A DNA stretch of 20,243 bases from the NCBI GenBank assembly GCA_031257945.1, contig JAIRNU010000034.1, forward strand, positions 1 to 20,243. The letters run 5' to 3'. This DNA is from Holosporales bacterium (lineage in GTDB: Bacteria > Pseudomonadota > Alphaproteobacteria > BNTO01). The translations under genes were made by a program, and so were the position numbers. Below, piece after piece: positions 7,702 to 16,031 of the stretch (the stretch's first letter is position 1; each line of letters opens with the position of its first letter). The notes below the pieces were generated by a model that saw only the letters and a list, made by a program, of their open reading frames with translations, made no database searches and was not told where the DNA came from.

Positions 7702-8079
7702 ATGTGCTCGTCGTATCAAAAGGGCGTGACTTCTGAGCGTAAAGGAGTGGATTTTTTAGAACGCTCCAGCTTTTCAGTATTAGAACAAAGGTATCGCACT
7801 CCGTTTGGAGAAATTGATATAGTCGCTTGTAAAAATGGAGTTTTACACTTTGTAGAGGTTAAATGCCGCCAGTCGTTAAATAAAGCGCGTAACGCTATTT
7901 CGAAAAAACAAATCCACAGAATAGCGTATGCTACGTTATTTTTTCTTAGCAACTACCCTCAATACAAACAACAGAACTTCGATATACAATTTGATGCGTT
8001 GTTCGTCTCAGGAAACAGTGTCAACTTCTTAGAGAATGCATGGAATCTTGATTCTTGTGAAGTTTTTAACGAGTTTTAA
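7702..8079 (+). CDS. yraN: YraN (UPF0102) family nuclease-like protein
   Basis: A small cytoplasmic protein of the UPF0102/YraN family, which has a restriction-endonuclease-like fold and unknown cellular role. The 125 residues carry the family's core: RTPFGEIDIVA (32-42, with Asp39) followed by LHFVEVKCR (48-56, with Glu52 and Lys54), the D...ExK arrangement of PD-(D/E)xK nucleases, then the KKQIHRIAYAT helix (68-78). The N-terminal helix GVTSERKGVDFLERSSFSVL replaces the usual G-x-x-GE-x-x-A pattern. Length is normal (110-130). A purine-rich AGAAAG lies upstream of the ATG. It lies between the LRR gene and smpB with its own spacers. DNA-processing activity is inferred from the fold. Confidence 0.88.
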   Translation: MCSSYQKGVTSERKGVDFLERSSFSVLEQRYRTPFGEIDIVACKNGVLHFVEVKCRQSLNKARNAISKKQIHRIAYATLFFLSNYPQYKQQNFDIQFDALFVSGNSVNFLENAWNLDSCEVFNEF

Positions 8080-8191
8080 GCTGTTGCTGACTCGCTGGAA
8101 TGCAACAATGGTTACGGATTACAATTCAGCCAGGAAGTATGTTACACTCAGCGTGTTCTCAAGTAGAGTGTGTCTTTCGTAAGTTGTACAT

Positions 8192-8701
8192 ATGTCAAAA
8201 AACGTAACAGAAAATTTTAAAGTAATTGCAGAAAATAGGAAAGCTTCCTTCAACTACACCATTTTGGAAATTTTCGAAGCTGGGATTATTTTACAAGGCA
8301 CCGAAGTCAAGTCCTTGCGCCAGAATCACTGCAGTATCACCGAATCTTTTATCGGCGAGATGGGGGGAAGTGGGCGCAGTCGCGGCCCTACTGGCGAGTT
8401 ATTCCTTTTTAATGCGAATATCCCGGTTTATAGCCATGCAAAAATGTTTAATCACGCACCAAAGGCCCCGCGGAAAATTTTGCTCCACAAAAAGGAGTCA
8501 AACAAATTATTAGGGGCAATCAGAAGAAAAGGCCTCACAATTGTACCATTATCGATGTTTTTTAACCCCAAAGGGTTGGTAAAGGTAAAAATAGCGTTGG
8601 CGCAGGGAAAGAACGTGTCAGACAAAAGAGAGACCATCAAGGAGAGAGATTGGAACCGGGATAAATCGAGGATTCTCAAAAAACAGTACACCAGCTCGTG
8701 A
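8192..8701 (+). CDS. smpB: SsrA-binding protein SmpB
   Basis: SmpB binds tmRNA and delivers it to stalled ribosomes for trans-translation. Family signatures are clear: NRKASFNYTILEIFEAGIIL (15-34), GTEVKSLRQ (36-44), ELFLFNANIPVYSHA (69-83), the KAPRKILLHK segment (91-100), and GKNVSDKRETIKERDW (139-154) leading into the basic C-terminal tail that enters the decoding site. The length of 169 is slightly above the usual 150-160 because of a Gly/Ser/Arg-rich insertion, about 57-67 (MGGSGRSRGPTG), in the strand loop before ELFLF. There is no strong ribosome-binding site before the ATG, but the N-terminus is of normal length. I did not find an ssrA gene in the window; in alphaproteobacteria it is usually a two-piece tmRNA located elsewhere. 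Confidence 0.95.
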   Translation: MSKNVTENFKVIAENRKASFNYTILEIFEAGIILQGTEVKSLRQNHCSITESFIGEMGGSGRSRGPTGELFLFNANIPVYSHAKMFNHAPKAPRKILLHKKESNKLLGAIRRKGLTIVPLSMFFNPKGLVKVKIALAQGKNVSDKRETIKERDWNRDKSRILKKQYTSS

Positions 8702-8717
8702 AATGAGGACTGGTTTT

Positions 8718-8760
8718 TGCGGAAATAGGGGCATTCCGCCTGCATCTCCGCGATTTTTTC
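8718..8760 (+). terminator. Weak terminator candidate after smpB
   Basis: GCGGAA pairs with TTCCGC around a nine-base loop just after the smpB stop, and a second TCCGC copy further on is followed by GATTTTTTC. Either hairpin is imperfectly placed relative to the T-run, so the termination function is only possible. Confidence 0.25.
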
Positions 8761-8856
8761 ACATTTGTTAAACAAAAAGCAACAAGGTGTATTGACTTAT
8801 ACGGCAATAACTGTAACCATTACAATGGGAAAAGTGGAGAGGCTTGCGAGACTGAG

Positions 8857-11800
8857 ATGGTAAATTTATTTAAAGGGACGTTGTTATTAACGAACTGTGC
8901 GGTATGCGCGGTTAACGTCTTTTGTTCAGATTCAGATTCAACTGCGCCGCTTCCATCTGGCGCAGCTGCTCCTGGTACTGATGCCAGTGCTGAAAAGGTA
9001 TTACGGATAAATTTCGGTGGGAAGTTGAGCGCTGACCAAAAGCAGCAGGTACAACAGGCCAAGTGTTTCGAATTATATTATGATCCCGCTGAGGGTGGCG
9101 CCCGACTTCAAGGTGCTTCACGATTGTGGTCGGTCCCTGATAAAAGTTGCAACAGATGGGCAAATCTAGAAAAAGTAATCATTGGCAAAGGCGTTGATGC
9201 CGTTGGCTCACAGGCTTTCGCGGGGTGTCCCAATCTTCACGACGTTATTATTACTGGGCCGGTAGAGGCAATTGGCGAAAGAGCTTTTGCGGGATGTCCC
9301 AGATTGGCGACATTGACCCTTAATCAAGGGTTACAAAAGATTGGGGAAGGGGCTTTTCAGAGGACAGCTCTTACAACTGTTATTATTCCTGATTCGGTGC
9401 AAGAGATTGGGCCTGAAGCCTTTGCGCAATGCCCCGTCGACACAGTTACTGTTAAAGGGCCAGCAACTATAATTCACGAAGCAGCTTTTGCAAAGTGCAA
9501 AAATTTGCAACACTTAATACTTAATTGTAAATCGATTGGTAAGGGTGCTTTTCGTAAGTGTAAAGCACTTACTAATGTTGTTATTCCTGACTCAGTGCAA
9601 GAGATTGGGCCTTCCGCTTTTGCGGGATGTATCAATTTGGCGACATTGGCCCTTAACCAAGGGTTAAAAGGGATTGGGGAATGGGCTTTCCGTAGGACAG
9701 CTCTTACAGCTGTTATTATTCCTAACTCAGTGCGAAATGTTGGGGCTGGCGCTTTTGCGCAATGTCCTAATCTCGACACAGTTATTGTTGAGGGGCCAGC
9801 AACTATAATTCACGAAGCAGCTTTTGCAGAGTGCCCAAAAATGCAACACTTAACACTTAATTGTAAATCGATTGGTAAGAATGCTTTTCGTAGATGTGAG
9901 GTTCTTGTAGCTGTCGCTATTTCTGATTCAGTGCAAGTAATTGGTGAAAGCGCTTTTGCGGGATGTTCCAGTTTGGCGACATTGACACTTAACCAAGGAT
10001 TACAAGTGATTGAGAAAGGGGCTTTCCAGGGGACAGCTCTTACAGCTGTTACTATCCCTGCCTCAGTGCGAGAGATTGGACCTGACGCTTTTGCGCAATG
10101 TTCCAACCTTAACACAATTATTATTGAGGGGCCAGCAACTATAATTCACGACGCGGCTTTTGCAATGTGCCCAAAATTGAAAAATTTAACACTTAATGGT
10201 AAATCGATTGGTAAGAATGCTTTTCGTAGATGTAAGGATCTTACAGCTGTTACTATCCCTGCCTCAGTGCAAGTAATTGGTGAAAGCGCTTTTGCGGAAT
10301 GTCCCAAATTAGCGACATTGGCCCTTAATCAAGGGTTACAAAAGATTGAGGAAGAGGCTTTCCAGGGGACAGATCTTACAGCTGTTACTATCCCTGCCTC
10401 AGTGCAAGTAATTGGTGAAAGCGCTTTTGCGGAATGCCCCAAATTAGCGACATTAACCCTTAATCCAGGATTACAAATAATTGGGGCAGAGGCTTTCCGA
10501 GGGACAGCTCTTACTGACGTTACTATCCCTGCCTCAGTGCAAAAGATTGGGTTTCAGGCTTTTGCTGGGTGTGCCCAGTTGGAATCAATAGAATTCGAGG
10601 GTGAAACTTTACCAGAGATTGAACCTGGTGCTTTCGGTGGAACGCCCGCCTTGACTACGCTCGATTTATTAAAGCGTCGCATGTCACAAAGATATTACTC
10701 ACAATCTGGAACAGACGAAGGGATTCAAAACTTTTTGACAGAACTCTTTTATAGAGATTCAGCAAACCCCGAGACAGATGAATGGAATGGCCCTGCCAAC
10801 GACTGCGTAGTTATACTGCCACCTAACTATGACACGCCAGGATTGCCGAACTTCTGGCAAGCTAGACGAGACATCGCAATGGGTGGTAATACGTGGTACA
10901 AAATTGACCCAGGAGGCGTGCGCGCACCTGCTCCTGAGGTGCCTACTTTCCCTGAGGATGTGGATAGCATTCAGGACGGTAAATTTTCACGATCTTTCAA
11001 GTATATAGATTTGTCCCGCTACACCGAACTGGAAATCCCGGCAGGAGGCGAGGCGGCCTTCTTAGATAGAATTTTTAAGTCTGGTCCAGAGCCAATACTG
11101 AGCATCGTTGAGCTCCCGCCTAGAAAAAGCATCTTGGGCTTAATTTCGAGAGGCCGCTGGCACTGTCCTACGGGAAATTGGAAACGTTGGGATCCTTCCG
11201 TTGATAGCGTTTGCCGCATTGACCAACCACAAAATTTGAATGGAGTACCCAAAGTAACAATTAACTTTCTCCCTAAAGATGATGAACTCTCCAGAATGAG
11301 TAGTCCGGATGTAAAATCAATTTTGTTTGATTCTAGAGTGTCTGCACAGGCACAGATAACACCAGCGTTTTTGGCTAGTTTCCCGAACTTGCGGGAGTTT
11401 CAACTTCCAGGTGGTGGTTTGGCTCCTGGCGAAGATTTACGTAATGCAAAAAACCTTAGGGTTGTTCATGTTGGGGGATTTTACTCTGCCGATCCCCAGT
11501 CGCCTTTTGTAGGGAGCAGTATCAGGCAAGTTCGCTTTTTGGACGGTACACAAACAATTCCTGGGGGGTTGTTTTGGTGCTGTACGGAATTGAAGTCATG
11601 CAATATTCCTGACAGTGTGACCAACATAGGACAAGGTGCTTTTAGTAATTGTGGTATTACCAATTTCAATTTTGGCATCAATCCTAAGTTTACACAAATT
11701 CTTCCTGTCACTTTTAATGATTGTCGCGAGTTGAAATCGATTAAAATCCCTGGCAGTGTTGCCTATATAGGTGAAGAGGCTTTTAGAGGGAGTGGATTAG

Positions 11801-14800
11801 AGAGTGTCACGTTTGCGCCCGGTAGTAATTTAACAACAATCGGACCGAGCGCTTTTCGCGACTGTAAGCTGAAGTCTATCGTAATTCCGAGAAGTGTTAC
11901 AGAAATCGAGGACAATGCGTTTGCTGGTGTGGAGTTTGAGCACGTCTTATTTGAACTAGGTAGCAAGTTGCAAGCGATTACAGGCGGGATGTTTAATGGT
12001 TGCAAGGCGAAGTCAATCCTGATTCCGGCAAATGTAACGAGCGTCGCAGACATGGCGTTTTCTGGTATGGGGCTTGAGCACGTCGCATTTGAACCAGGCA
12101 GCCGCTTGCCAGTGATTGCTGGTATGTTTAGGAATTGCCAATTGAAGTCGACCCTGATTCCGGAAAGTGTAACGAGAATCGAAGATGGGGCCTTTGCTGG
12201 AACTGGTCTTACATACGTCGCATTTGAGCCAGGCAGTCGGTTGGAAAGTATTGGTGCTGGGGCTTTCGCGAGCTGCCTATTGGAGTCAATCCTGATTCCG
12301 GCAAGTGTAACGAGAATCGAAGATTGGGCCTTTTCGGGAACTGTAGGGCTTACACACGTCGCATTTGAGCCAGGCAGCCGGTTGAAAAGTATTGGAGCTA
12401 ATGCTTTCGCGAACTGCCCATCATTGAAGTCAATCCTGATTCCGGCAAGTGTAACAAGAATCGACAACGGGGCATTTGCTAATACTGTGCTTACGCGCGT
12501 CGCATTTGAGCCAGGCAGCCACTTGCAAACGATTACAGCCGGAATGTTTGATGGCTGCCAATTGGAGTCAATCGTGGTTCCGGCAAGTGTAACGAGAATC
12601 GACGATAGAGCATTTGATGGTACCAAGCTTACGCGCATCGCATTTGAGCCAAACAGCCGGTTGGAAAGTATTGGAGCTGATGCTTTCACGGATTGCCAAT
12701 TGAAGTCAATACGGCTTCCGGCAAGTGTAACGGAAATTAATCCAGGAGCATTTAACAACTCAGGGCTTAAAGAGGCTGCCTTTGAGGTCGGCAGTAAGTT
12801 ACAAACATTACATACTGATGCTTTCGCAGGAAGCCAATTAGAAAGTATTGAAATTCCAGCAGGGATTGAGACGATTGAGCTTGGCGCTTTTGGTACAAAC
12901 ATTAAATATATTACCTTTCAGGATAACGATATTGTCGTTCCAGGTGGTTTGTTCCAGAGGAAAACGCGACCAGCTGGAAGTTTGTTTAAACGCGTCGTTC
13001 CCCCTCCTGGTACATCTTTGCCTTCAGGTTGTTTCGGATACCCATCTTTAGAGTGGATTGAACTGCCAGCAGGTATTCCCCAACATGAGCTTTTCAATAC
13101 TTGCGTTGGGGTAGGAAAAAACACTGTGATAGATTGTTCGGGGTGCCAATTTCGGAAGGAATTGGATGGTAGAGAACTCAGCGCCTTTGTGCAGGCTATA
13201 ACTGGGACTAGCAGTATTACAGTTAATCAGAGCGCGTTTCGGTCAATGGAAGGATGCCATATCGTATTTGAAGATGAAATATGTCAATTCAACTATCACC
13301 AATTTCATGGTTGGAAGTGGACGCCGTCCAGTAGACAACAAGTGCAACAGCGACTTAACGACTTCAACGCTGCTAAAGACAGACTTGCTACTCTTCGAGA
13401 GGGGCCTGCTCTCGAAGGCGGACCGCTCCCTGCTGGAAATGCTAGCGAGAAACTAGCTGTAATCCCTCCAGATGTCCAAATAATAGGGAGTGAAAGTGGT
13501 TGGGCTAAAAGCAAGATAGATTTTGTACTTTTTTCTCCAAGAGCGCCTGGACGGTTTTCTTCTGTACTTCCTTTGCAAATAGGGCAAAAAACGTTTGAAG
13601 AGTGCGCCAATTTAAGAACTGTTACAATTCCTGCCTACGTTAACAGCATTGGGGAGCAAGCTTTTTACAAAAGTGGAGTTTATTCAGTATTTTTCGCACC
13701 AAACAGCAGTTTGAAGGAAATTGAGGCCTGCGCTTTTTGGGAGTGCAAGAATTTAAATTCGATCACAATACCAAATAGCGTTTCTCGCATCGATGGTGCG
13801 GCCTTTGAGGCAAGCGGTGTTTACGCTGTCCATTTTGAGGCTGGTAGCAGACTTACCGAAATTCAACCGAAAGCTTTTACTAACTGCGCCAATTTAAATT
13901 CGGTTACAATTCCGCCAAATGTTACAATCATTGGTACGCAAGCATTTGCCAATAGCGGAATTCGTTCTGTAGTTTTTGCAGATGGTAGCCAGCTGAAAAA
14001 AATTGAGTACTACGCCTTTTCTGATTGTCGCAATCTTAAATCTGTTATCGTGCCTTCAAAGGTTCACCACATTGGAGTTGGTGCTTTCTCTCACGTAAAA
14101 TCAATAGATTTTACACAGAATGAATTGATGCAGGACAAACTACTGACTGAAGGTCCAGCCGCTTGTGCCGATCTTTTGAATAGATTGGTAAGAGTTTGTC
14201 CACAAGGTTGTATTGCAAAAGTTGCGCAAACACCGGGGGATGCTGGACACCACTTTATATATTATGATGCCCGTTGGCATGAATTAACGCAAGTAAGCTC
14301 ACTAGCAGACCTTCACGGGCAACCATGTGTTGAAATCTTACCTGGTGTAGATTTGAAGGATTGCAATTTTACTGGAGTCGAGGTTGTAGTATTGCCGGAG
14401 GATCATGTGTTTGTGCATGAATTATCTAAAGAAAGCTTCAAGGGGCTTGGAGAAAGGTGCAAATGTGTATTTATTCCAAATAGCGTTGAGCAAATTGGGG
14501 CGAATACTTTTGCTGGGTGTAAAAACGCTAAGATAATTATCGATGCAGAAAATAGATTGCAACACATAGGCTCAGGCGCATTTTTTGGCTGTGACCTTGG
14601 CAATTTGGTCCTTCATAAGGGAGTTGAAATTGATGACGGCGTTTTTTACGGGGCGAAATGGGACACTATTGATTTGTGTGATGTATTGGAGACCTCGGGT
14701 AAGTCTGACGACGTTAAAGGTACCCTTGAGAGCTTTTGCGTCGAGGCTGAAAATCTCACCGTTTGTCCAACATGCCATGGGTGCAAATTTGTTATTAATT

Positions 14801-14889
14801 GGGGGGATGAGCGTACAAGTATGGAAGCGGAAGTGAACGGGCAAGACTTGTCGTTCATTAAATCACAGATTGAATCCTGTCCGCAGTAA
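8857..14889 (+). CDS. Giant secreted BspA-type LRR_5 repeat protein (2010 aa)
   Basis: Very large exported protein, probably displayed at the surface or secreted. A signal peptide occupies about residues 1-24 (MVNLFKGTLLLTNCAVCAVN start). Four LRR_5 blocks are separated by non-LRR modules: block 1 about 100-590, block 2 about 884-1368, block 3 about 1549-1752, and a short block 4 about 1843-1938. Typical repeats read AFAGCPNLATLTLNQGL and IPASVTRIEDGAF. Non-LRR modules follow the blocks, each with a G/D-C-x-[IV] strand and an aromatic Y/F-x-[YW] stretch. No C-terminal membrane helix or LPxTG is visible; the end is Cys-rich (VCPTCHGCKF). The start is ATG 8857; no strong ribosome-binding site is adjacent, and a weak TACAAT box lies at 8821. 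It follows smpB and converges with xerD. A role in host or protein binding is inferred from the BspA family; the ligand is unknown. Confidence 0.85.
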   Translation: MVNLFKGTLLLTNCAVCAVNVFCSDSDSTAPLPSGAAAPGTDASAEKVLRINFGGKLSADQKQQVQQAKCFELYYDPAEGGARLQGASRLWSVPDKSCNRWANLEKVIIGKGVDAVGSQAFAGCPNLHDVIITGPVEAIGERAFAGCPRLATLTLNQGLQKIGEGAFQRTALTTVIIPDSVQEIGPEAFAQCPVDTVTVKGPATIIHEAAFAKCKNLQHLILNCKSIGKGAFRKCKALTNVVIPDSVQEIGPSAFAGCINLATLALNQGLKGIGEWAFRRTALTAVIIPNSVRNVGAGAFAQCPNLDTVIVEGPATIIHEAAFAECPKMQHLTLNCKSIGKNAFRRCEVLVAVAISDSVQVIGESAFAGCSSLATLTLNQGLQVIEKGAFQGTALTAVTIPASVREIGPDAFAQCSNLNTIIIEGPATIIHDAAFAMCPKLKNLTLNGKSIGKNAFRRCKDLTAVTIPASVQVIGESAFAECPKLATLALNQGLQKIEEEAFQGTDLTAVTIPASVQVIGESAFAECPKLATLTLNPGLQIIGAEAFRGTALTDVTIPASVQKIGFQAFAGCAQLESIEFEGETLPEIEPGAFGGTPALTTLDLLKRRMSQRYYSQSGTDEGIQNFLTELFYRDSANPETDEWNGPANDCVVILPPNYDTPGLPNFWQARRDIAMGGNTWYKIDPGGVRAPAPEVPTFPEDVDSIQDGKFSRSFKYIDLSRYTELEIPAGGEAAFLDRIFKSGPEPILSIVELPPRKSILGLISRGRWHCPTGNWKRWDPSVDSVCRIDQPQNLNGVPKVTINFLPKDDELSRMSSPDVKSILFDSRVSAQAQITPAFLASFPNLREFQLPGGGLAPGEDLRNAKNLRVVHVGGFYSADPQSPFVGSSIRQVRFLDGTQTIPGGLFWCCTELKSCNIPDSVTNIGQGAFSNCGITNFNFGINPKFTQILPVTFNDCRELKSIKIPGSVAYIGEEAFRGSGLESVTFAPGSNLTTIGPSAFRDCKLKSIVIPRSVTEIEDNAFAGVEFEHVLFELGSKLQAITGGMFNGCKAKSILIPANVTSVADMAFSGMGLEHVAFEPGSRLPVIAGMFRNCQLKSTLIPESVTRIEDGAFAGTGLTYVAFEPGSRLESIGAGAFASCLLESILIPASVTRIEDWAFSGTVGLTHVAFEPGSRLKSIGANAFANCPSLKSILIPASVTRIDNGAFANTVLTRVAFEPGSHLQTITAGMFDGCQLESIVVPASVTRIDDRAFDGTKLTRIAFEPNSRLESIGADAFTDCQLKSIRLPASVTEINPGAFNNSGLKEAAFEVGSKLQTLHTDAFAGSQLESIEIPAGIETIELGAFGTNIKYITFQDNDIVVPGGLFQRKTRPAGSLFKRVVPPPGTSLPSGCFGYPSLEWIELPAGIPQHELFNTCVGVGKNTVIDCSGCQFRKELDGRELSAFVQAITGTSSITVNQSAFRSMEGCHIVFEDEICQFNYHQFHGWKWTPSSRQQVQQRLNDFNAAKDRLATLREGPALEGGPLPAGNASEKLAVIPPDVQIIGSESGWAKSKIDFVLFSPRAPGRFSSVLPLQIGQKTFEECANLRTVTIPAYVNSIGEQAFYKSGVYSVFFAPNSSLKEIEACAFWECKNLNSITIPNSVSRIDGAAFEASGVYAVHFEAGSRLTEIQPKAFTNCANLNSVTIPPNVTIIGTQAFANSGIRSVVFADGSQLKKIEYYAFSDCRNLKSVIVPSKVHHIGVGAFSHVKSIDFTQNELMQDKLLTEGPAACADLLNRLVRVCPQGCIAKVAQTPGDAGHHFIYYDARWHELTQVSSLADLHGQPCVEILPGVDLKDCNFTGVEVVVLPEDHVFVHELSKESFKGLGERCKCVFIPNSVEQIGANTFAGCKNAKIIIDAENRLQHIGSGAFFGCDLGNLVLHKGVEIDDGVFYGAKWDTIDLCDVLETSGKSDDVKGTLESFCVEAENLTVCPTCHGCKFVINWGDERTSMEAEVNGQDLSFIKSQIESCPQ
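9283..10557 (+). repeat. 112-codon (336-bp) higher-order tandem repeat in the giant LRR gene
   Basis: Each unit is five LRRs of 23, 22, 23, 21 and 23 residues, beginning AFAGC-x-x-LATL. Unit starts are 9283, 9616, 9952 and 10288, so spacings are 333 (one codon lost), 336 and 336. The fourth unit is cut after two LRRs and that 135-bp pair is then repeated at 10423. The segment CCAGCAACTATAATTCAC recurs at 9460, 9796 and 10132, exactly 336 apart. Such conservation at DNA level implies recent duplication or gene conversion. Confidence 0.9.
11760..12760 (+). repeat. 46-codon (138-bp) tandem repeat in the central LRR block
   Basis: Pairs of 23-residue LRRs with consensus near LKSILIPASVTRIEDGAF and VAFEPGSRLESIGAGAF recur. 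The landmark GATTCCGG (or close variant) falls at 12156, 12294, 12438, 12576 and 12714, giving spacings of 138, 144, 138 and 138. The 144 reflects small codon insertions. Units before 12100 are more diverged. The repeat type differs from that in the first block. Confidence 0.85.
13600..14100 (+). repeat. 47-codon (141-bp) repeat in the third LRR block
   Basis: AATTTAAATTCG occurs at 13750 and again at 13891 (141 bases apart), at the same place in successive LRR pairs reading ANLNSVTIPPNVTIIGTQAF and similar. This block is older or less homogenised than the first two. Confidence 0.7.
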
Positions 14890-14911
14890 CGAGGTTAAGA
14901 GACGGAGTGAA

Positions 14912-14937
14912 GAGCAGCTGGTTATTCCAAGCTGCTC
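14912..14937. terminator. Perfect 8-bp stem-loop between convergent genes
   Basis: GAGCAGCT (14912-14919) and AGCTGCTC (14930-14937) form a perfect stem around a ten-base loop that contains the xerD stop codon. It lies 22 bases past the stop of the giant LRR gene. Position suggests a shared terminator for the convergent transcripts, but no long T-run follows on either strand. Confidence 0.45.
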
Positions 14938-16031
14938 AAAGGATGATACAGTCGAATCAAATCTGCTAAGTGCTGCGACTGAACATGCGTATAAATTTGA
15001 GTAGTGGAAATATCTGCGTGGCCAAGCAAGCGCTGTATAACAAGCAAGTTTGCCCCTCCAGCAAGAAGGTGCGTAGCAAATGCGTGGCGAATAGTGTGGG
15101 GAGAAAGCTTCGCCGTGTTTACCCCAGCGGCCGCTGCGGTCTCCTTCAATAATTGCGCTGCTCGCTGACGCGTTAAGTGCCCTGCAGATGCTTGCGATGG
15201 GAAAAGCCATCGGCTGCTTTTACTTTTTACGAATTCGGGGCGGATTAACAAATAACCAACCAGCGCTTCCACGCAAGTCTCGTGCATTGGAACGATGCGC
15301 TCTTTTCCACCTTTCCCTTTTATTAATAGCATTGGTTCTATGCTTTTATTCCCCGGATTAACGGAAAAATTGTTGAGCTCCAGGGAAACCAACTCGCTAA
15401 CGCGAAGACCCGCTCCATATAGCAGCTCAAACAGTAACCATTTCCTTTTCCCTTCCGCGGACATGTCGCTCCTTGCTTTCTCAAGAATTGCAAAAATCTC
15501 TTCTTTTTCTACGGTTCTTGGCAATGGCCGGGTCTGCTTAGGAAGGGAAATATTACGTGCGGGGTTCACTGCAATAATTTTCTCTTGAAACAAAAATCCG
15601 AAGAGCTGGCGGATCGCTACTATTTTCCTGGCGATTGTAGTTTGTTTCATTTTTGCCGTCTCCAATGACATCCTGTATGCATATATATCGCCTTCGGTTA
15701 CTTCTAGGACGGACTTCTTAGGCGCCTCTTGAGTATTGGTCTGATGGTCCAGGTCTTGCTTCGCTCCCGGCCCTTGCTCTCGCTCCTGTTCTTGCTCTTT
15801 GGGCCCTTCCCACAAATTTGCATTGGTCTGGTCAGAGTAGGGGCCAGAGTGGAGACTAGAATGATCTCGCCTCAAAAAAGCTTCAAAGTCCTGGAGATCC
15901 CGCATATACGCTTCAACAGTGTTTTGCGAAGAATTCCTTTCGGCTTGCAAGCTTTCCAAAAAAATTTCCAAAACATCCGACCGCCCTTGCAATAAGGACC
16001 CTGTAGCGCTACGTTTTCTGCCTCTTGTCAT
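14922..16031 (-). CDS. xerD: Tyrosine recombinase XerD
   Basis: A tyrosine recombinase that, with XerC, resolves chromosome dimers at dif under FtsK control. The N-terminal SAM-like core-binding domain spans about residues 20-155 (FLESLQAERNSSQNTVEAYMRDL), and the catalytic domain about 170-369. Catalytic residues visible are Arg210 (GAGLRVSEL), Lys240 (KGKGGKERIVP), His312 and Arg315 (SPHTIRHAFATHLL), His338 (LLGHADISTTQIYTHV) and nucleophile Tyr347. The LLGHADISTTQIYTHV wording favours XerD over XerC. The length of 369 exceeds the usual 300-310 because of a basic N-terminal extension and a hydrophilic Gln/Glu-rich insertion (about 56-105, EQEQEREQGPGAKQDLDHQT) within the core-binding domain. 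Its ATG overlaps the glmS TGA by four bases, with no ribosome-binding site of its own evident, so it is probably translated by coupling. Confidence 0.9.
   Translation of the reverse strand: MTRGRKRSATGSLLQGRSDVLEIFLESLQAERNSSQNTVEAYMRDLQDFEAFLRRDHSSLHSGPYSDQTNANLWEGPKEQEQEREQGPGAKQDLDHQTNTQEAPKKSVLEVTEGDIYAYRMSLETAKMKQTTIARKIVAIRQLFGFLFQEKIIAVNPARNISLPKQTRPLPRTVEKEEIFAILEKARSDMSAEGKRKWLLFELLYGAGLRVSELVSLELNNFSVNPGNKSIEPMLLIKGKGGKERIVPMHETCVEALVGYLLIRPEFVKSKSSRWLFPSQASAGHLTRQRAAQLLKETAAAAGVNTAKLSPHTIRHAFATHLLAGGANLLVIQRLLGHADISTTQIYTHVQSQHLADLIRLYHPLSSLE

Noticed and set aside
8080..8191. TGTTGC/GCAACA hairpin after yraN as a terminator.
   Set aside because: The loop is long and no T-run follows; it is too weak to call.
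9283..12760. Regularly spaced repeats that might suggest a CRISPR-like or satellite array.
   Set aside because: Spacing is 135, 138, 336 or 144, always a multiple of three, and the sequence is an uninterrupted LRR reading frame. There are no short palindromic repeats with unique spacers and no cas genes.
11763..12902. A 379-codon open frame on the minus strand, antisense to the giant LRR gene, itself showing repeats.
   Set aside because: Its periodicity is the shadow of the 138-bp repeats on the plus strand. It has no ribosome-binding site or recognisable domain, and the plus-strand LRR frame is plainly the coding one. Other antisense frames at 9474-9779 and 9810-10115 have the same origin.
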